Positions 1 to 12,100 of a DNA stretch of 64,000 nt are shown piece after piece. The stretch lies in assembly GCA_037176905.1 (NCBI GenBank), contig JBBBWG010028533.1, forward strand, positions 62,001 through 126,000, written 5' to 3'. How positions within the stretch are numbered: the stretch's first letter is position 1; each line of letters starts with the position of its first letter. Source of the DNA: Azolla pinnata (taxonomy: Eukaryota; Streptophyta; Polypodiopsida; Salviniales; Salviniaceae). The notes below the pieces were generated by a model that was not told the origin of the DNA, made no database searches, and saw only the letters and a list, made by a program, of their open reading frames with translations. The position numbers were made by a program, and so were the translations under genes.

Positions 1-3000
1 TTCAGAAAAGCATCAAAATGACAGAGACATTGACATATCAAGAGTGAGGAATGATTATTGTGCTGACTGTGGTGATTCTGGAGTCCTCATTGGTTGTAAT
101 GTCTGCCCCAGGGCTTACCATGCAGGTAAATAATGTCAACGTGCTTCACCTGGTCTGTATTAAACAAGCTGTTCTGCTATCCAGTCACTCATGGCTATGC
201 CTCCATGTGCAAAAAGCTTAATTTTGGCAACAGTAACAAAAATACAGTAATTGCATTCAACTTTGTCATCTTTAAGGGCATTTTTGCTGGCGAGCTGATA
301 ATTTAGATGAATATGCTATCTACAAACATATATGAACAATATATGCTCTTTACAAATTACACGAGAACAGAACATCTATACTCTGATCATCACAATACAT
401 TAACAAAACAATAGATATTATCTTACAGAAAACAATATGCATTAACAACTTTAGAAATGTCCTTAAATATGGCGTGATGTTGCTTTAAACTGATTTGGAT
501 TAGTGCCTTTGTATGTCCAAGATAATTTTCTGGAGCTGCTTAGTAAAACAAGCTTGAAACTCGTCTCAATTTGTGACATAAATTCAACCTTGGAATCTTT
601 GCATGCATATGGCACAAGATCGACTTCTGCAACTGGTTTTTTTTTGAAAGCTCGGATTTTGCCATATTTCTAATCCATTATATGTTCCGGTCAACATTTA
701 CCGATAGAGGGTAGCTGAGTTTGTGAATGTTTAAGTCGGGAAAATAGGAATTAAAAGGCATATGGACTAGATCGAGAAAGGTGTTAATTGTACTCTATTC
801 TATAAGATAGGAGAATATAAAAGCTTCAGCTCGTTGGAGCATGTGTAGAGTTTATGGTTGATTTTATAATTTAGTGTTCCATGACTCCTGTTGAGGCATG
901 ATTGAGCTTCCAAGGATTTAGCTTCGTTATTATAAATCCTTTTTGTTTTGATTTATACTGGTTTCATGGATCAGGATAGTTGATTATTCTGCTGCCACAT
1001 TATTGTCACATATATCGTAGAGATATAGAAAGCAAATACCAAGTTCTAGGCCAAGGACACTGATTGAACAGATATCTGTCATTCATCATGCCATTGATCA
1101 TCTTTTATAGTTATTGGAGTCATGCAGATTGTGGTTAAGGAAGAAATGCCAATCCTCTATGTAAGCTTGCATTGTTTTCTGAACGGTGTCTACAGTTTGC
1201 ATTTGGGCCGCATCAATATTGTATTCTGTGATGCTTTTTGTTGTTGCTGTCTGGTTAGTTAATCTTCTTCTTTGTGTAAATTCAAGTTAGTCTCCCATGT
1301 CTGGCGTTTTTTGGATTTTCTGAGTTCCAAATTTTATGTGTTCTAAGATTTGTTCATTTTTTCCTTCATTTATATTTTATGTTATCCATATTATTTGTAT
1401 TACGTGTTATCTTCTGATACTGAATTTTTTGTCGAAAATATTCTAGGTCTATATATTATGGTGTTTTGTTCTCCTTCTTTTTGGTGACCTTGTCATGCCA
1501 TCCATGTAGATGCTAGTAAAGTAGTCCATGTATACTGATTGTTTGTAATATTTAGCTTGTAGGGATACATCGATTTATAGTGCAACTCTTGTAGAGTTGT
1601 TACTGGATCCTAGGATACTCCAAGTAACAGTACAATACATATCTCTGTTTATTTGCTATTTTTGCAGAATGTGCTGGTATTCCAACTATGCTTGAAGACT
1701 CATGGTGCTGTTCCATATGTGAAAGTGTGAGAAATCAAGATGTGAAAAATATAAGAGACTGTGAGAAGCCCATTACCACGTCAACTAGAGAGAAGTTCTC
1801 ACAACGATGTCAGCGAATTGTCAAGGCATCACAAAACACTATAGGGGGCTGTGTATTCTGCAAGTAAAACTTCTCTCTATATAAGCTTGGACGTTCTGTG
1901 ATATTCCTGGTTTGGTGATGTATCTTTCCTGGGCCCAAACAAGATTTTTGTTAAGCTACACTTATTCTTTAGTATTTTGTGTATATTGATGCATGCTATC
2001 ATCTATGTACATCTAAACAGCGTGCAATCCATCTTGTATGGAAAAAAGTGCATCAGAGTGATGAAACTCATAGCACATTTTGTGCAGGAATGGCGATTTT
2101 CTGAAATCAGGATTTGGTGCTAAGACCATAATGCTTTGTGATCAAGTGAGTACCATGATTTTGGATATTTTTATGGAAAAAATCAGGTATATTATTTCTT
2201 ACATTATTTCAATGCTTTCAGTGTGAGAGAGAGTATCATGTTGGCTGTATGAAAGAGCATGGTGTTGCGGACTTACAGGTATTTTGCATTCTTCCCACTC
2301 CTTGTGTTCACTCCTTTCATTTTCATTTTTTTTTTGCTTATATTTGCATGAATTGAGAGAAGTACTTGATTATAGGAATTGCCCCCAGGAGAGTGGTTTT
2401 GTTGTATTGAATGCAAAAGCATTCACAATACCTTGGAAGGATTTGTTTCCAGTGGCTCTGAACCTGTGGAGGTTGATATTCTCAATTCAATTGCCAAGAA
2501 TAGATGTGAACGTGAAGCCAGTTATGAACAAGTGATTCCACAATGCCAAGATTTCTCATGGCAACTCCTTCATGGAAGGAGAGGTGATCCCAAAAATGGA
2601 AAAACATTGTCCCAAGTAGCAAAGATATTTTCAGTTCGGTATTACTTGTTTTTTGTTGTCATATTCTATGTTTGTGATGTGGATATTACCTGAACATTGC
2701 TGCCATATATTTGCAGGAAAGCTTTGATCCAATAATAGATGCTACTTCTGGACGGGACCTAATCTCTCTGATGGTGTACAGGTTAGAACAAACATTCCGG
2801 TTTTTTGCATATGCTTTAATCCCATGCTAATTCGGTGGATTTCACATTTTACAGTCAAAGCATCAGAGACCAAGATTTCCGGGGAATGTACTGTGCTGTT
2901 CTCACAAAAAAGTTAGTATATTACATGTTATTCTGTTAATTGGTATATCACTATTTACTACCACATTTCGTACTTCTGCATTATCCCATATTTGTTAATG

Positions 3001-3864
3001 TGATCTTTCTGAGATCATGTTTGGGTTTTGGCTTTTGTTTTGCTCAATCAAACTCATATTCGAGTAGTGATTCAAATGATATCACTTCATTCTGAAATGC
3101 TGCATTAACCAGACAGTCCATTAGTTTGCCATCGTTCGTGAGTTACGCTGTCCATTTTTTTATTAGCGTCTTTTGTGTGCAACTTGCAATACCTTTTTAG
3201 GGAGAGAAACAGAAAATTAAGGTAACCAAATTTAATGAGAAGATAAAAGTGGCTACTTATAGTCGGTTGGCATATGTTATTTTTTGGAAGCTCCTTATAA
3301 TTGATTATTAGTCGGTTGGCATATTCAGTCATTTCTAAATATAGCGAGTGCTTTGGGAATATTGTGGATCTAATTTTTCGAGCTGTATTTATAGGGAGGA
3401 AGTTGTGTCCGCTGCAGTGTTTCGTGTATTTGGCAGCATGTTTGCTGAGATGCCTCTTGTTGCAACAGCAGAAACGCATCGAGGACAGGCAATTTCATCA
3501 CCATTTCCCCCTAGGACGATTGGGTTCAGCGCACCATAGTGATGTTAAATTTCCTGTTAATGATTCAGGGTTATTTCCAAATTTTGATGTCAAGCATCGA
3601 GGGGCTCTTACGATCGCTTCAAGTTAAGTACCTCGTGTTGCCAGCCGCTGAAGAAGCAGTGGGAATTTGGACCAATAAGTTTGCATTTTCCAAGTTGCAA
3701 GACACACAAGTAACCTTCTTTCTGCAATTTGATCGTTATATTTTTGTCAGTAAGGATTTGTATTAACTGTTCCTGGGTCACTTCATATATAGCTCCAACA
3801 ATTTGGATCCGAAGTGCAAATGATGATATTTCAGGGTTCTTCTATGCTAGTTAAACCTCTCTGA
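1..3864 (+). CDS. PHD-finger / GNAT acetyltransferase-like chromatin protein, 3' part (IDM1-like)
   Basis: Partial gene entering from the left edge. Exons fitting in phase: <1-125, 1668-1863, 2088-2145, 2222-2278, 2376-2633, 2717-2781, 2855-2911, 3395-3488, 3569-3709, 3793-3864 (stop). The first two exons encode a PHD finger (YCADCGDSG, then CNVCPRAYHA, and WCCSICE). The next three encode a second PHD-like module (CVFCKNGDF, MLCDQCEREYHVGCM, PPGEWFCCIEC). The rest is a GNAT-type domain: a GRDLISLMVYS segment, a strand EEVVSAAVFRVFG, the acetyl-CoA loop region THRGQGYFQILMSSIEGLL, and the terminal FQGSSMLVKPL. This order is that of plant IDM1/ROS4-like nuclear proteins, which bind histone tails or methylated DNA and can acetylate histones. 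The last exon is placed because it restores the family's typical C-terminus in phase 0. The intron 3489-3568 is best read as GC-AG. The N-terminus is outside the window, so the exact subfamily is unsure. Confidence 0.87.
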
Positions 3865-5620
3865 CTCCAGTTTTATTGTTTTTAAGGTAAGAGAAATAGG
3901 AAAGCCTATGTGAATTTAGAATTTTCAAGCTCTATTTTTTCATCTGTGGGCAAAAGAACGAGAAGGTTCATATGATGCTTTAATTATTATGGAACAACTT
4001 TAAATGTGATCAGCAGATGAGAGGACTGGAGCACGTTTGCCTGCTGTAGTAATCCTTTTCTGTTCCTGTGCCCTGTGCTGGAGCCAATGGAAATAGGTGT
4101 GCTAGTTTTTTCTCTTCAATTGATTTGTTGAGTTTGATTAGACATGAATTCGATCAGTCTGAGAATTGCTTGACTCTTTTTTCAGTTGATTAACTGAATT
4201 TAAATAGCCATGTGGACATTGCTGGAAATAGAATACAAAAGTTTCAGTCCTAGAGTGTACATATGATTTGTCATCTCCCTTCCCCTGCCTCCATGACTGT
4301 TCTGATCAATTGAATCTCATTCAATCACCACCTTTTTTCAAATGATATCTTTAAAAATCAATAGTTTCTTGCTGTGTTCTGTTTATATGAACATTGCTTT
4401 CCATAGGATAGATAAAAAAATAAAAGCTTTTTGTTGGGCTGGAACGAACTGCTAAACAGTGATTCCTTGGGCCAATGAGTGGAGAAGCTCTGAAATCCTC
4501 TTGTGGGATTATGTTGGCGTGAATTGATCATGTTGATTTTTGTTTTAGAATAAGGAAAAACTTTCAAAGTGTTAATGGAATGTTTTGCTTTTTCAGGTTG
4601 TCTCAGCGGGAATACGTGGGTTCTTCACAGCTCACAAGAGTTTATAACTCGGCCCCTTTAGGTGGATGTGTGTATATACATCTACATACATACGTATTTC
4701 TGGTTTTCCAAAGTTAGGGAAACAATCAAGATGAACGCTCTGCAGTACATGCTTTTCAGAGTTGTATAATATTTGTAAAATTTTGGCCATGAAACGATCG
4801 GGTAAATGTAAATGTTTCTTCTGGTTTGTTTTGCAGTTCTGGTTATATATTTATATCCATATTAGCGTATAAGTACTTTGGTTATCTCAGCAACTAGAAA
4901 CCTTAACTCAAAATGAACATTCGCAGGCTTCAATTGTTGATAATTTCTGGAGAATTCTCTAGTAAAGGTAAAACTGGGATCAATCCTACATTCCTTTGAA
5001 ATGCAGACTAGATATCTCAAACTGAAGCGACGACCTTCAAGAAAACATCTTTCTCTAATCTCAGTTTGTTGATTTTGTGTTACGGATATTGTATTTGGAA
5101 ATTACATCGACTTTTATCTTTTGTATATGTGATGGGAGCTAGTGTCCTTGGAAAAATTGCATTCTCAGAAGATGGAAACGTGACACTCTTTGGAACTTTC
5201 ATGCTATGGATGAGGAAATTTGTTCTATGACATTTAAAGATTGATGATTGGTGCCATGAAAATAGGCACAGTGAATGCGATGTAGTGCAGCCTGAATCAG
5301 CTTCGCGTGACATGCTTTCAGTTTTGTGGAATTTTATCTTGGCTTCTCATGTCACCAAACGTGCACATAATTTGAACTGTCTGGGTCTATGCTTCATCTT
5401 GGACAAGACAAGAAGAGCTTTTAATCCTTCTACTCAAAGTTGATCTCGTCTTTACCTTGGTTTTTTTGGCGCGGTGAAGATTTTGTGGGCATTCCACCTC
5501 ACCTCTCTCCGAGTAAAAACCTCGCTTTGCAACACCGACTTTGTAACAACTGGATTAGGACATACTGATTGCAATTATTTAAGTCAGGCATGATGGGATT
5601 AGGGAACGGTTGAGAGTCTA
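3865..5620. other. Intergenic / possible 3'UTR, no gene recognised
   Basis: Downstream of the PHD/GNAT stop codon. I see only short chance ORFs, none with a recognisable family signature. The first few hundred bases are probably the 3' untranslated region of the upstream gene. Confidence 0.5.
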
Positions 5621-5897
5621 AGTGTAGCATAAAGAATGAGAAATAGTTGGTTCAAGGTAAAGCATAAACAATGAGAAATGGTTGGTTCAGAGTATAGCAC
5701 AAACAATGAGAAATGATTCAGCATTAACAATGAGAAATGGTTGGTTCAAAGTATAGCACAAACAATGAGAAATGATTTAGCATTAACAATGGGAAATGAT
5801 TTAGCATTAACAATGGGAAATGATTTAGCATTAACAATGGGAAATGATTTAGCATTAAGAATCGGAAGTGATTTAGCATTAACAATGAGAAATGCAC
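5621..5897. repeat. Minisatellite, unit about 24 bp
   Basis: Tandem degenerate copies of a unit close to ACAATGGGAAATGATTTAGC plus ATTA. The left part alternates with a longer variant containing GGTTGGTTCA. About ten copies are visible. There is no coding frame through it. Confidence 0.85.
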
Positions 5898-7774
5898 ACT
5901 TTTGGTAGTAGGGCCATCACTTGGTATCTATACAAAAGGGAGGGGCCAGGCCATTTCCAATGTCAACAGATCAGTGATTATGTCTCCTCGATCCACATTT
6001 GGAAGTTGATTAGAGTATTGTCATTCACCGACTGACATGGAATTTCACAAAAGTGGCCTGGCTGGCTCGGTCTAGACCACTGCAACTGTGCAATGGAAAA
6101 TTATTATGTAGGTGGAATATATGCACCAAGGTTCCTATACAAGAACTTAATGTTTGGACAAAACATCGAATACGTCACGATGTTAACAGAATTTAGCTCA
6201 AGTGTCGCATCGTCCATCCAAACTGATTTGACTAATCATCACATTATGCATTTTCAGCATGTGACTTGCAGAATAATACGCGATACTATGCATCGAACAA
6301 CGTTAAAAGATCGAATTCGGGTGCGCAAGGGCTTTCTTCGGTCATAAAGCGCGGTAGCTGAAAATGTACCTCAAACGCAAATCAAGCATGTCGTGTTTTG
6401 GGTATTTCTTCTTGCGAAAGTTTTCAGTCAGGTTGTTGGGGTTAGGGCAATTTCGATAAGATTGCAATAAACTCAACACCAAACGCAAATCAAAAGTTGC
6501 TTCTTGTGATGAAACTGTTCGTCGCGTAATGGCTTCATACATTTGTCGGTTGACACGTAACAAGCCTTTGGAAAGAAGCTCAAGATAAGGATAAAGAAGA
6601 GGAAACGCTGTTATCAGTTTACGATCATTTTCATTCGAAGTGCCCTGTTAACCAACTTTTGATGCATAATGGTAACGGCACATTTCCGATGAGCCTAACT
6701 ACAACCCTTCAATCATGTGGCGCCTCCCAAATCGGACAATTAAAGCTCCCCCAATAATGATTCATGTGTTAAAAGCTTGTGGATCGGAGCGATTCGGTAA
6801 GAAGCCGGAAGGCGAACGAAGAGCGGGATGTTTTCGCCAAGCACACATTGTGCAAGCACAATCATGGAAGCGTCAGATTTTGTAAAAACGTTGAATTCTG
6901 TTCATCCATATGCACAACAGTTCGATCCTATACACATTGTATCTAGTTAAACGCATCAGTTTCTTCTTCTTCCTCTTCTTTTCTTTGTTGATGTATGCAA
7001 AGCACGTCTATCCAAGATCGATACAAGCGCAATCGACGAATGGCAGAAGTTCTGGATCGACGAATTTCCAAAGGCCCCATTCAAAAGTAGGATTTCATCA
7101 GTCACTCGAGAGCTGACGCTCGCGATAGGATAATTCTAATGTTTCTGAAGCCCCTAGAATTCTAATGTTTCTGAAGCCTCTGAATTCTAATATGAGGAGG
7201 ATTCTAAAGCCCTTAAATTCCATGCATTGCTTTGGCGGGGTCGGTGCCATTGACCCGAAAGGGAGGCATCCGACAATTATACCCTCCATGCAACAAGAGA
7301 TCGCTGATCCAAATGTGGCGAGCGCGTGTAGTGTAGATGTTTTCTACATACACTTACTTATCATAAATCTGCACATAATAAGGTTGATATGATGTGATTG
7401 AAGATGTCAAAAGCTTTTGGAGACACTTGAAAATTGCATCCACACACATGAATTGGTCTAGTCAAACATGCATACCTCATCATCTCCTTCAATATACCCA
7501 AATTGCTCTTCCACAAGTCAAGCTCGCCATATCCACCACCATTGCCCACAAAGCCCAGACCTTTGAGAGAAGCGTTTCCTGCTCCGCTGTATTCTTCAGA
7601 CAGAAAACACCATAGCCAAAAACAACACCCAAATCCACGCTGCTCTTCTCCTTTGCATCTGCAGAATAAAAAGAATCCAAACACCATTTAGCCTTTTTTG
7701 TGCTCTTCTTCCCATCATCCTAATTGCACGAATAAGCAAGGCAAATTTCCAATCTCTGGTTTTTGCGCAGATCG
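5898..7774. other. Non-coding stretch, no gene recognised
   Basis: Only short ORFs without recognisable motifs. Between about 7120 and 7215 a unit of roughly 30 bp containing TTCTAATGTTTCTGAAGCC is repeated two to three times with decay. Confidence 0.4.
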
Positions 7775-8089
7775 ATGGAGATGAAGAGCAGCAGAAGGCT
7801 GCCGATGATGGCGATGCCATCATTGTCATTGTCATTCTTATCCTCCTCCTCCTCCTCCTCTTCACCACCACCATCATCATCCTCCTCCCCATCCTCCTCG
7901 CCTTTCGCACCCTCTGCCGAAGAAGCCATGGATGCCGGGGTTCTCCTTCACAACCAGATAAGGAAGGTGCGGTTCGAGGAGGAGCTCTTCGCGAAGCTCG
8001 CCGCGGGAGAAGCCGAGACAAGCTTCTTCCTCCAGCAATCTGCGGCCATGGAGACCCTCCACAGGCGGTCCCCTCTCGGATTGAACTAG
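7775..8089 (+). CDS. Possible small protein, 104 aa, unknown
   Basis: A single-exon ORF beginning ATGGAGATGAAG. The N-terminal half is a Ser/Pro-rich tract from CTC/TCC/TCA repeats (about residues 15-45). The C-terminal half is not low complexity and is amphipathic, with IRKVRFEEELFAKLAAGEA around residues 60-80, and ends RRSPLGLN. The GC content rises here relative to the AT-rich flanks, which is the main reason to think it may be real. There is no clear signal peptide, no known domain, and it does not match CLE, CEP or PSY peptide ends. The opposite strand also has open frames through the same repeats, so the coding strand is not secure. I do not recognise a function. Confidence 0.3.
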   Translation: MEMKSSRRLPMMAMPSLSLSFLSSSSSSSSPPPSSSSSPSSSPFAPSAEEAMDAGVLLHNQIRKVRFEEELFAKLAAGEAETSFFLQQSAAMETLHRRSPLGLN

Positions 8090-9101
8090 CAACACAACAC
8101 AGAATTTCCAGAGGCCATCTCTCCATCCTACATATGATAAGTATATGGGCACACATCCGTAGATGTATAGATCTTCTAACCAAAAACTACCCTTTTGATC
8201 TTTTCTTGTATATACATACAGAAATACATATATACATACATATATACAATACCTGGTATAAGTAGACATCCGAGGGCGTCCCTGGTTAGTCGATGCATGT
8301 ATACTGAGATTCATCATGGTTTCTGCAACCATGGTTAGAGAGACCCATCATTCAGCAAATAAGATGAAACCCTGTCCTTGTATCCAAGTCCTTCTGTACA
8401 GTACTTAAAAAACAAAGTATCTAACCATATTTCCAGCTTATCTGCAGCATCTTTTGTAAAAATTTCAAATGATCTCTCATGTAGTTAATCCCTCAGTTTA
8501 ATTGCACTCTATTTCATTGCGATACAGATTCCAACAAACAAACAATATGTCCTTCGATAAATCATCAGACACTATCAACGTTACATATATGCAGGCATTG
8601 AATCCTTGACTCCTGCTCCGCACAGGTAATTATAAATGCTTCATTTCCAGCAATCCTGGTGGAAATTTCAACAAAGTACAAAGCTCATCAATCTGTAGAT
8701 CGATGCAATAATCAAACTAATCAGATCCAATGTCAGATATGCAAAAGATCTAAGAAAATCAATTTACTCCACATCACAAAATATTCCTTTTCTCACGAGC
8801 AGCATAGTAACTTATCCTTCTCAAACTGTTCTCGTTTTACAAACATTTTGTGTCCAGATGTGCGACCCCTTGCTGCACCTCCAGACTAGTGTAGAATTGT
8901 TTACTTCGAAACCAATACATGAATGAGACAGTGATAGGCCCCTCGGGAGAAATTGGGGTAGAATGTGATATGAGGTCTCCAGAGACAAGAGGGGAGCTTT
9001 GTATAGTGAGTTGTGATCTTTGCACTGCTATACTGATACATATGAGAATGTGCAAGTGAGCCTTCAGAAATGGTTATAACTAAAACCTGTATATTTTTTA
9101 T
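8090..9101. other. Non-coding stretch before the 3' end of DXO1
   Basis: No ORF with recognisable features. It probably includes the 3' untranslated region of the minus-strand DXO1 gene, whose stop codon lies at 9102-9104. A short run of GTCT/CT repeats is at about 9246-9275, inside the DXO1 intron just beyond. Confidence 0.4.
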
Positions 9102-12100
9102 TCATGAATTGAGGTCTTTCACATGATCAGAAATACACTGAGGGCAGCTATCTGCTTTCCGGAGCTCAAGCTTGTCACTGCCGGGCAAATACCGCAACAT
9201 ATAATCTTCATCTGCTCACAAAGAAAACAAGTTATTCTCCCTCTGCCTGTCTGTCTGTCTCTCGCTCTCTCTCCAACAACCTAAGGTACCGTAATATACT
9301 AAGGGACATTAAGGCAACTAATCCGGGGTGAAGATGTCTGTGCACAGAGCATCAATTAGAGCTTTAACATCCTTGAGGAAACCCATGGCAACACACTTCC
9401 ATTAATGACAAAAGCCCGCTACCATCAAAAATATATTGAAAAGAGAATCAATAACATAGATATCAACCTTCTCTAACAGGCCAAAGCATAATGCTAACCG
9501 ACAGTTGATGATTCATGACTTTTTTAAGTAGCCTGGTCATAAGGCAAATGACTGTAGCAGCGAGGGAAATGGTGACTTCAAGAATCCACAAAAAAATACA
9601 AGTACGTTTTTCAATTATTTGAATTCCACTAGATGTATTGTTTTATCACAGAATGTTCTTAGATCATATGATCTCTATCCACAACCAGGTGTCACCATAC
9701 TATTCAACTGTGGCTATACTCATAATTTCTGGACTCTAATCTAGAGTAAATACTGCACATTAAAACAACTGAACGTGTCCACGTCCAAAAGCATCTCCTC
9801 ACTGCACAAAAGGGAAAAAATGACATTGAAAACTTATAAACATTTTAGGTAATACTTCTAGAAACCGGAGAAGTTTTTGGGTGCTCATTATAGCCATTAA
9901 TACAAGTTTATACTCATGGCAATACAATAAAGAGTTTAATGCCTATTAATCCTCTCTATGCTTATGATCGAAATGTCTATTAATTTTCTGATTCTGAGAA
10001 AGATGTTCTATATGGTGGCATCTCATCTCACACAAGTATATATTTTTTCCGAGTTACCTACTTCTCAATCTATAGATTATAGGATGACCTTGGTTATAGT
10101 TGTACAACTTGTAAGGATAAAAATGCCCAACGAATCAAGAACTACTTGAGGAAGGAATACATTCGATGCAACAAAACATCATAGGGAGTTGCAATCATTA
10201 TTACCAATAGGGAGGATTGAGCTTGGTGAATGTGTTTAAATTATAAATGTTTGAATAGACTCAAAACATTCATAATTCTTACACTTTACCTCATTTTGAT
10301 GATTTCGATAGATAAACTTCAAAGTGCAAATTATTTACGGATATAAAAAAGATTGTACATTTGCCATCAACAAATCGAGTTTTCAGAAGAGGAAGTTTTT
10401 AAAACTACTTTGTAAATCAATTATGGCCATTATGAGTTTTGGGTTCTCACGTATGGATAGAAGAACCTTCCAACCACTTTCCTACAATTGATGAATTATC
10501 TATTACAAAATGAGTTAGGTGATTTGGCATATTCCCTGATGACATCGTGGCATATAGTGAGACATTTAAGGATCACATGCTTTGGACAAGCTTTGTGCTT
10601 ACAAGGTTTTTCCCAAACTAACTGAATGTGACTTCTTTCAAAATGAAATCACATATCTTGGACACAACATATCCCATTTAGGTGCATCCATTCATAAAAC
10701 TAAGGTGGATGCAACACTAAAGCAGCCACAACCATCAAATGTTAAGTGTGATCATTCTTAGGCTCAATAAGATGCTTAGAAGATCTCTTCAAAACTGGCC
10801 ATCATACATTGAACCGGTTACTAACTAAAACCATTGAGAGAAAAGATTCCCATTAGGAATCCCTTGAAAAATTGGAAGTCATCATATAATTGTATCTTCA
10901 TTATTCTGAATCGAACCCAAACATTCTTTCAAATCGAGAGACCAATGGCTTTTGAAAACATAAAGCTGGATTCTACCCAAAGAAATTTGTGTATAAGAAA
11001 AGACGCTACACTACTTCTTCCAACCCCCTTTATCCTTGATTCATACTATGGTTGATTCAAGCATTGTGTTATACCATTTTTACATAATCTCACCCATTCC
11101 TGCTATTTTGATATCCATGAATCTTTGGCACGTATCCTTTTTTGAGAGAAGGCCCAGACAAATCTGAAATATGCATGTCTCTGCCAATGGGACTAGAAGC
11201 TCCCGTGTAAACTTTTACAAGAACGTTAATCTAAAGACGATGAGGAGTAGTATTAGCACCACATCTGAATTTAAGATGATTTTTGTACTTTTGCATGCTT
11301 CCAGCAATGGTTCAACTTTTGAATTGCATTTGATAGGCAAACATCAAAGATATTTATAGTTCAATTCTTTATTTTCACGTATGTTTCACCTTGACAATTT
11401 TTACCTTGCATTGACAAGTTATAAACTGTCTCCGGTACAAAGAGTTTGAAACTATAGGTTGTAAAAAAATGTATAACAGCATTCAGACCATGTATGAAAA
11501 AACTTACTCTCTTTCACAGTTCCATATAACCAACAGAGCACTTGATCTGCAAATGCTAAGCATACTCCTCCCTGAGATAGAACCAACGATTCTTTAGAAA
11601 GGTCGATTGTTTCACCCAAATTCACAATTTAGGAACAGTTACCTGCCAAAGATTCCGCTCTTTCACTCGTTGAGTGATTTCCCTTGTTCTCATGACCTCA
11701 GTCCTCACCACGTACCCATCATCATCTCTATGTACAATGATATGATGCCTTAAGAAACAAAACTCAAATAGATTGCCAAGATGATATAAATTGAGAGAAG
11801 GCATACCTAAATGCACAAACGACTTTAGGCACACCAGCAATAAATGATTGTATCTGGGTTGCACAAGTTTACAAGCAAAAAACTAGTTTAAAATACATAA
11901 AACTTGAAACAGTGGTGTTCAAAGCGAAATTCAAAGCATGTCTCTAGTAAGTCATTCGAGCATTGTAAGTGTTCTATTCTTATGAAGCTTCCATTGTATA
12001 GTCCAACTAATTGGCATACTGAACTGAAATTCATCACATACAATATTGATCAGACACAGCCTAACATTACAGCCACAATTGTCATGTATGCTATTTCAAA

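Noticed and set aside
4597-4680. Alternative last exon for the PHD/GNAT gene
   Set aside because: In phase it gives a short unrelated tail, whereas the exon at 3793-3864 restores the family-typical C-terminus.
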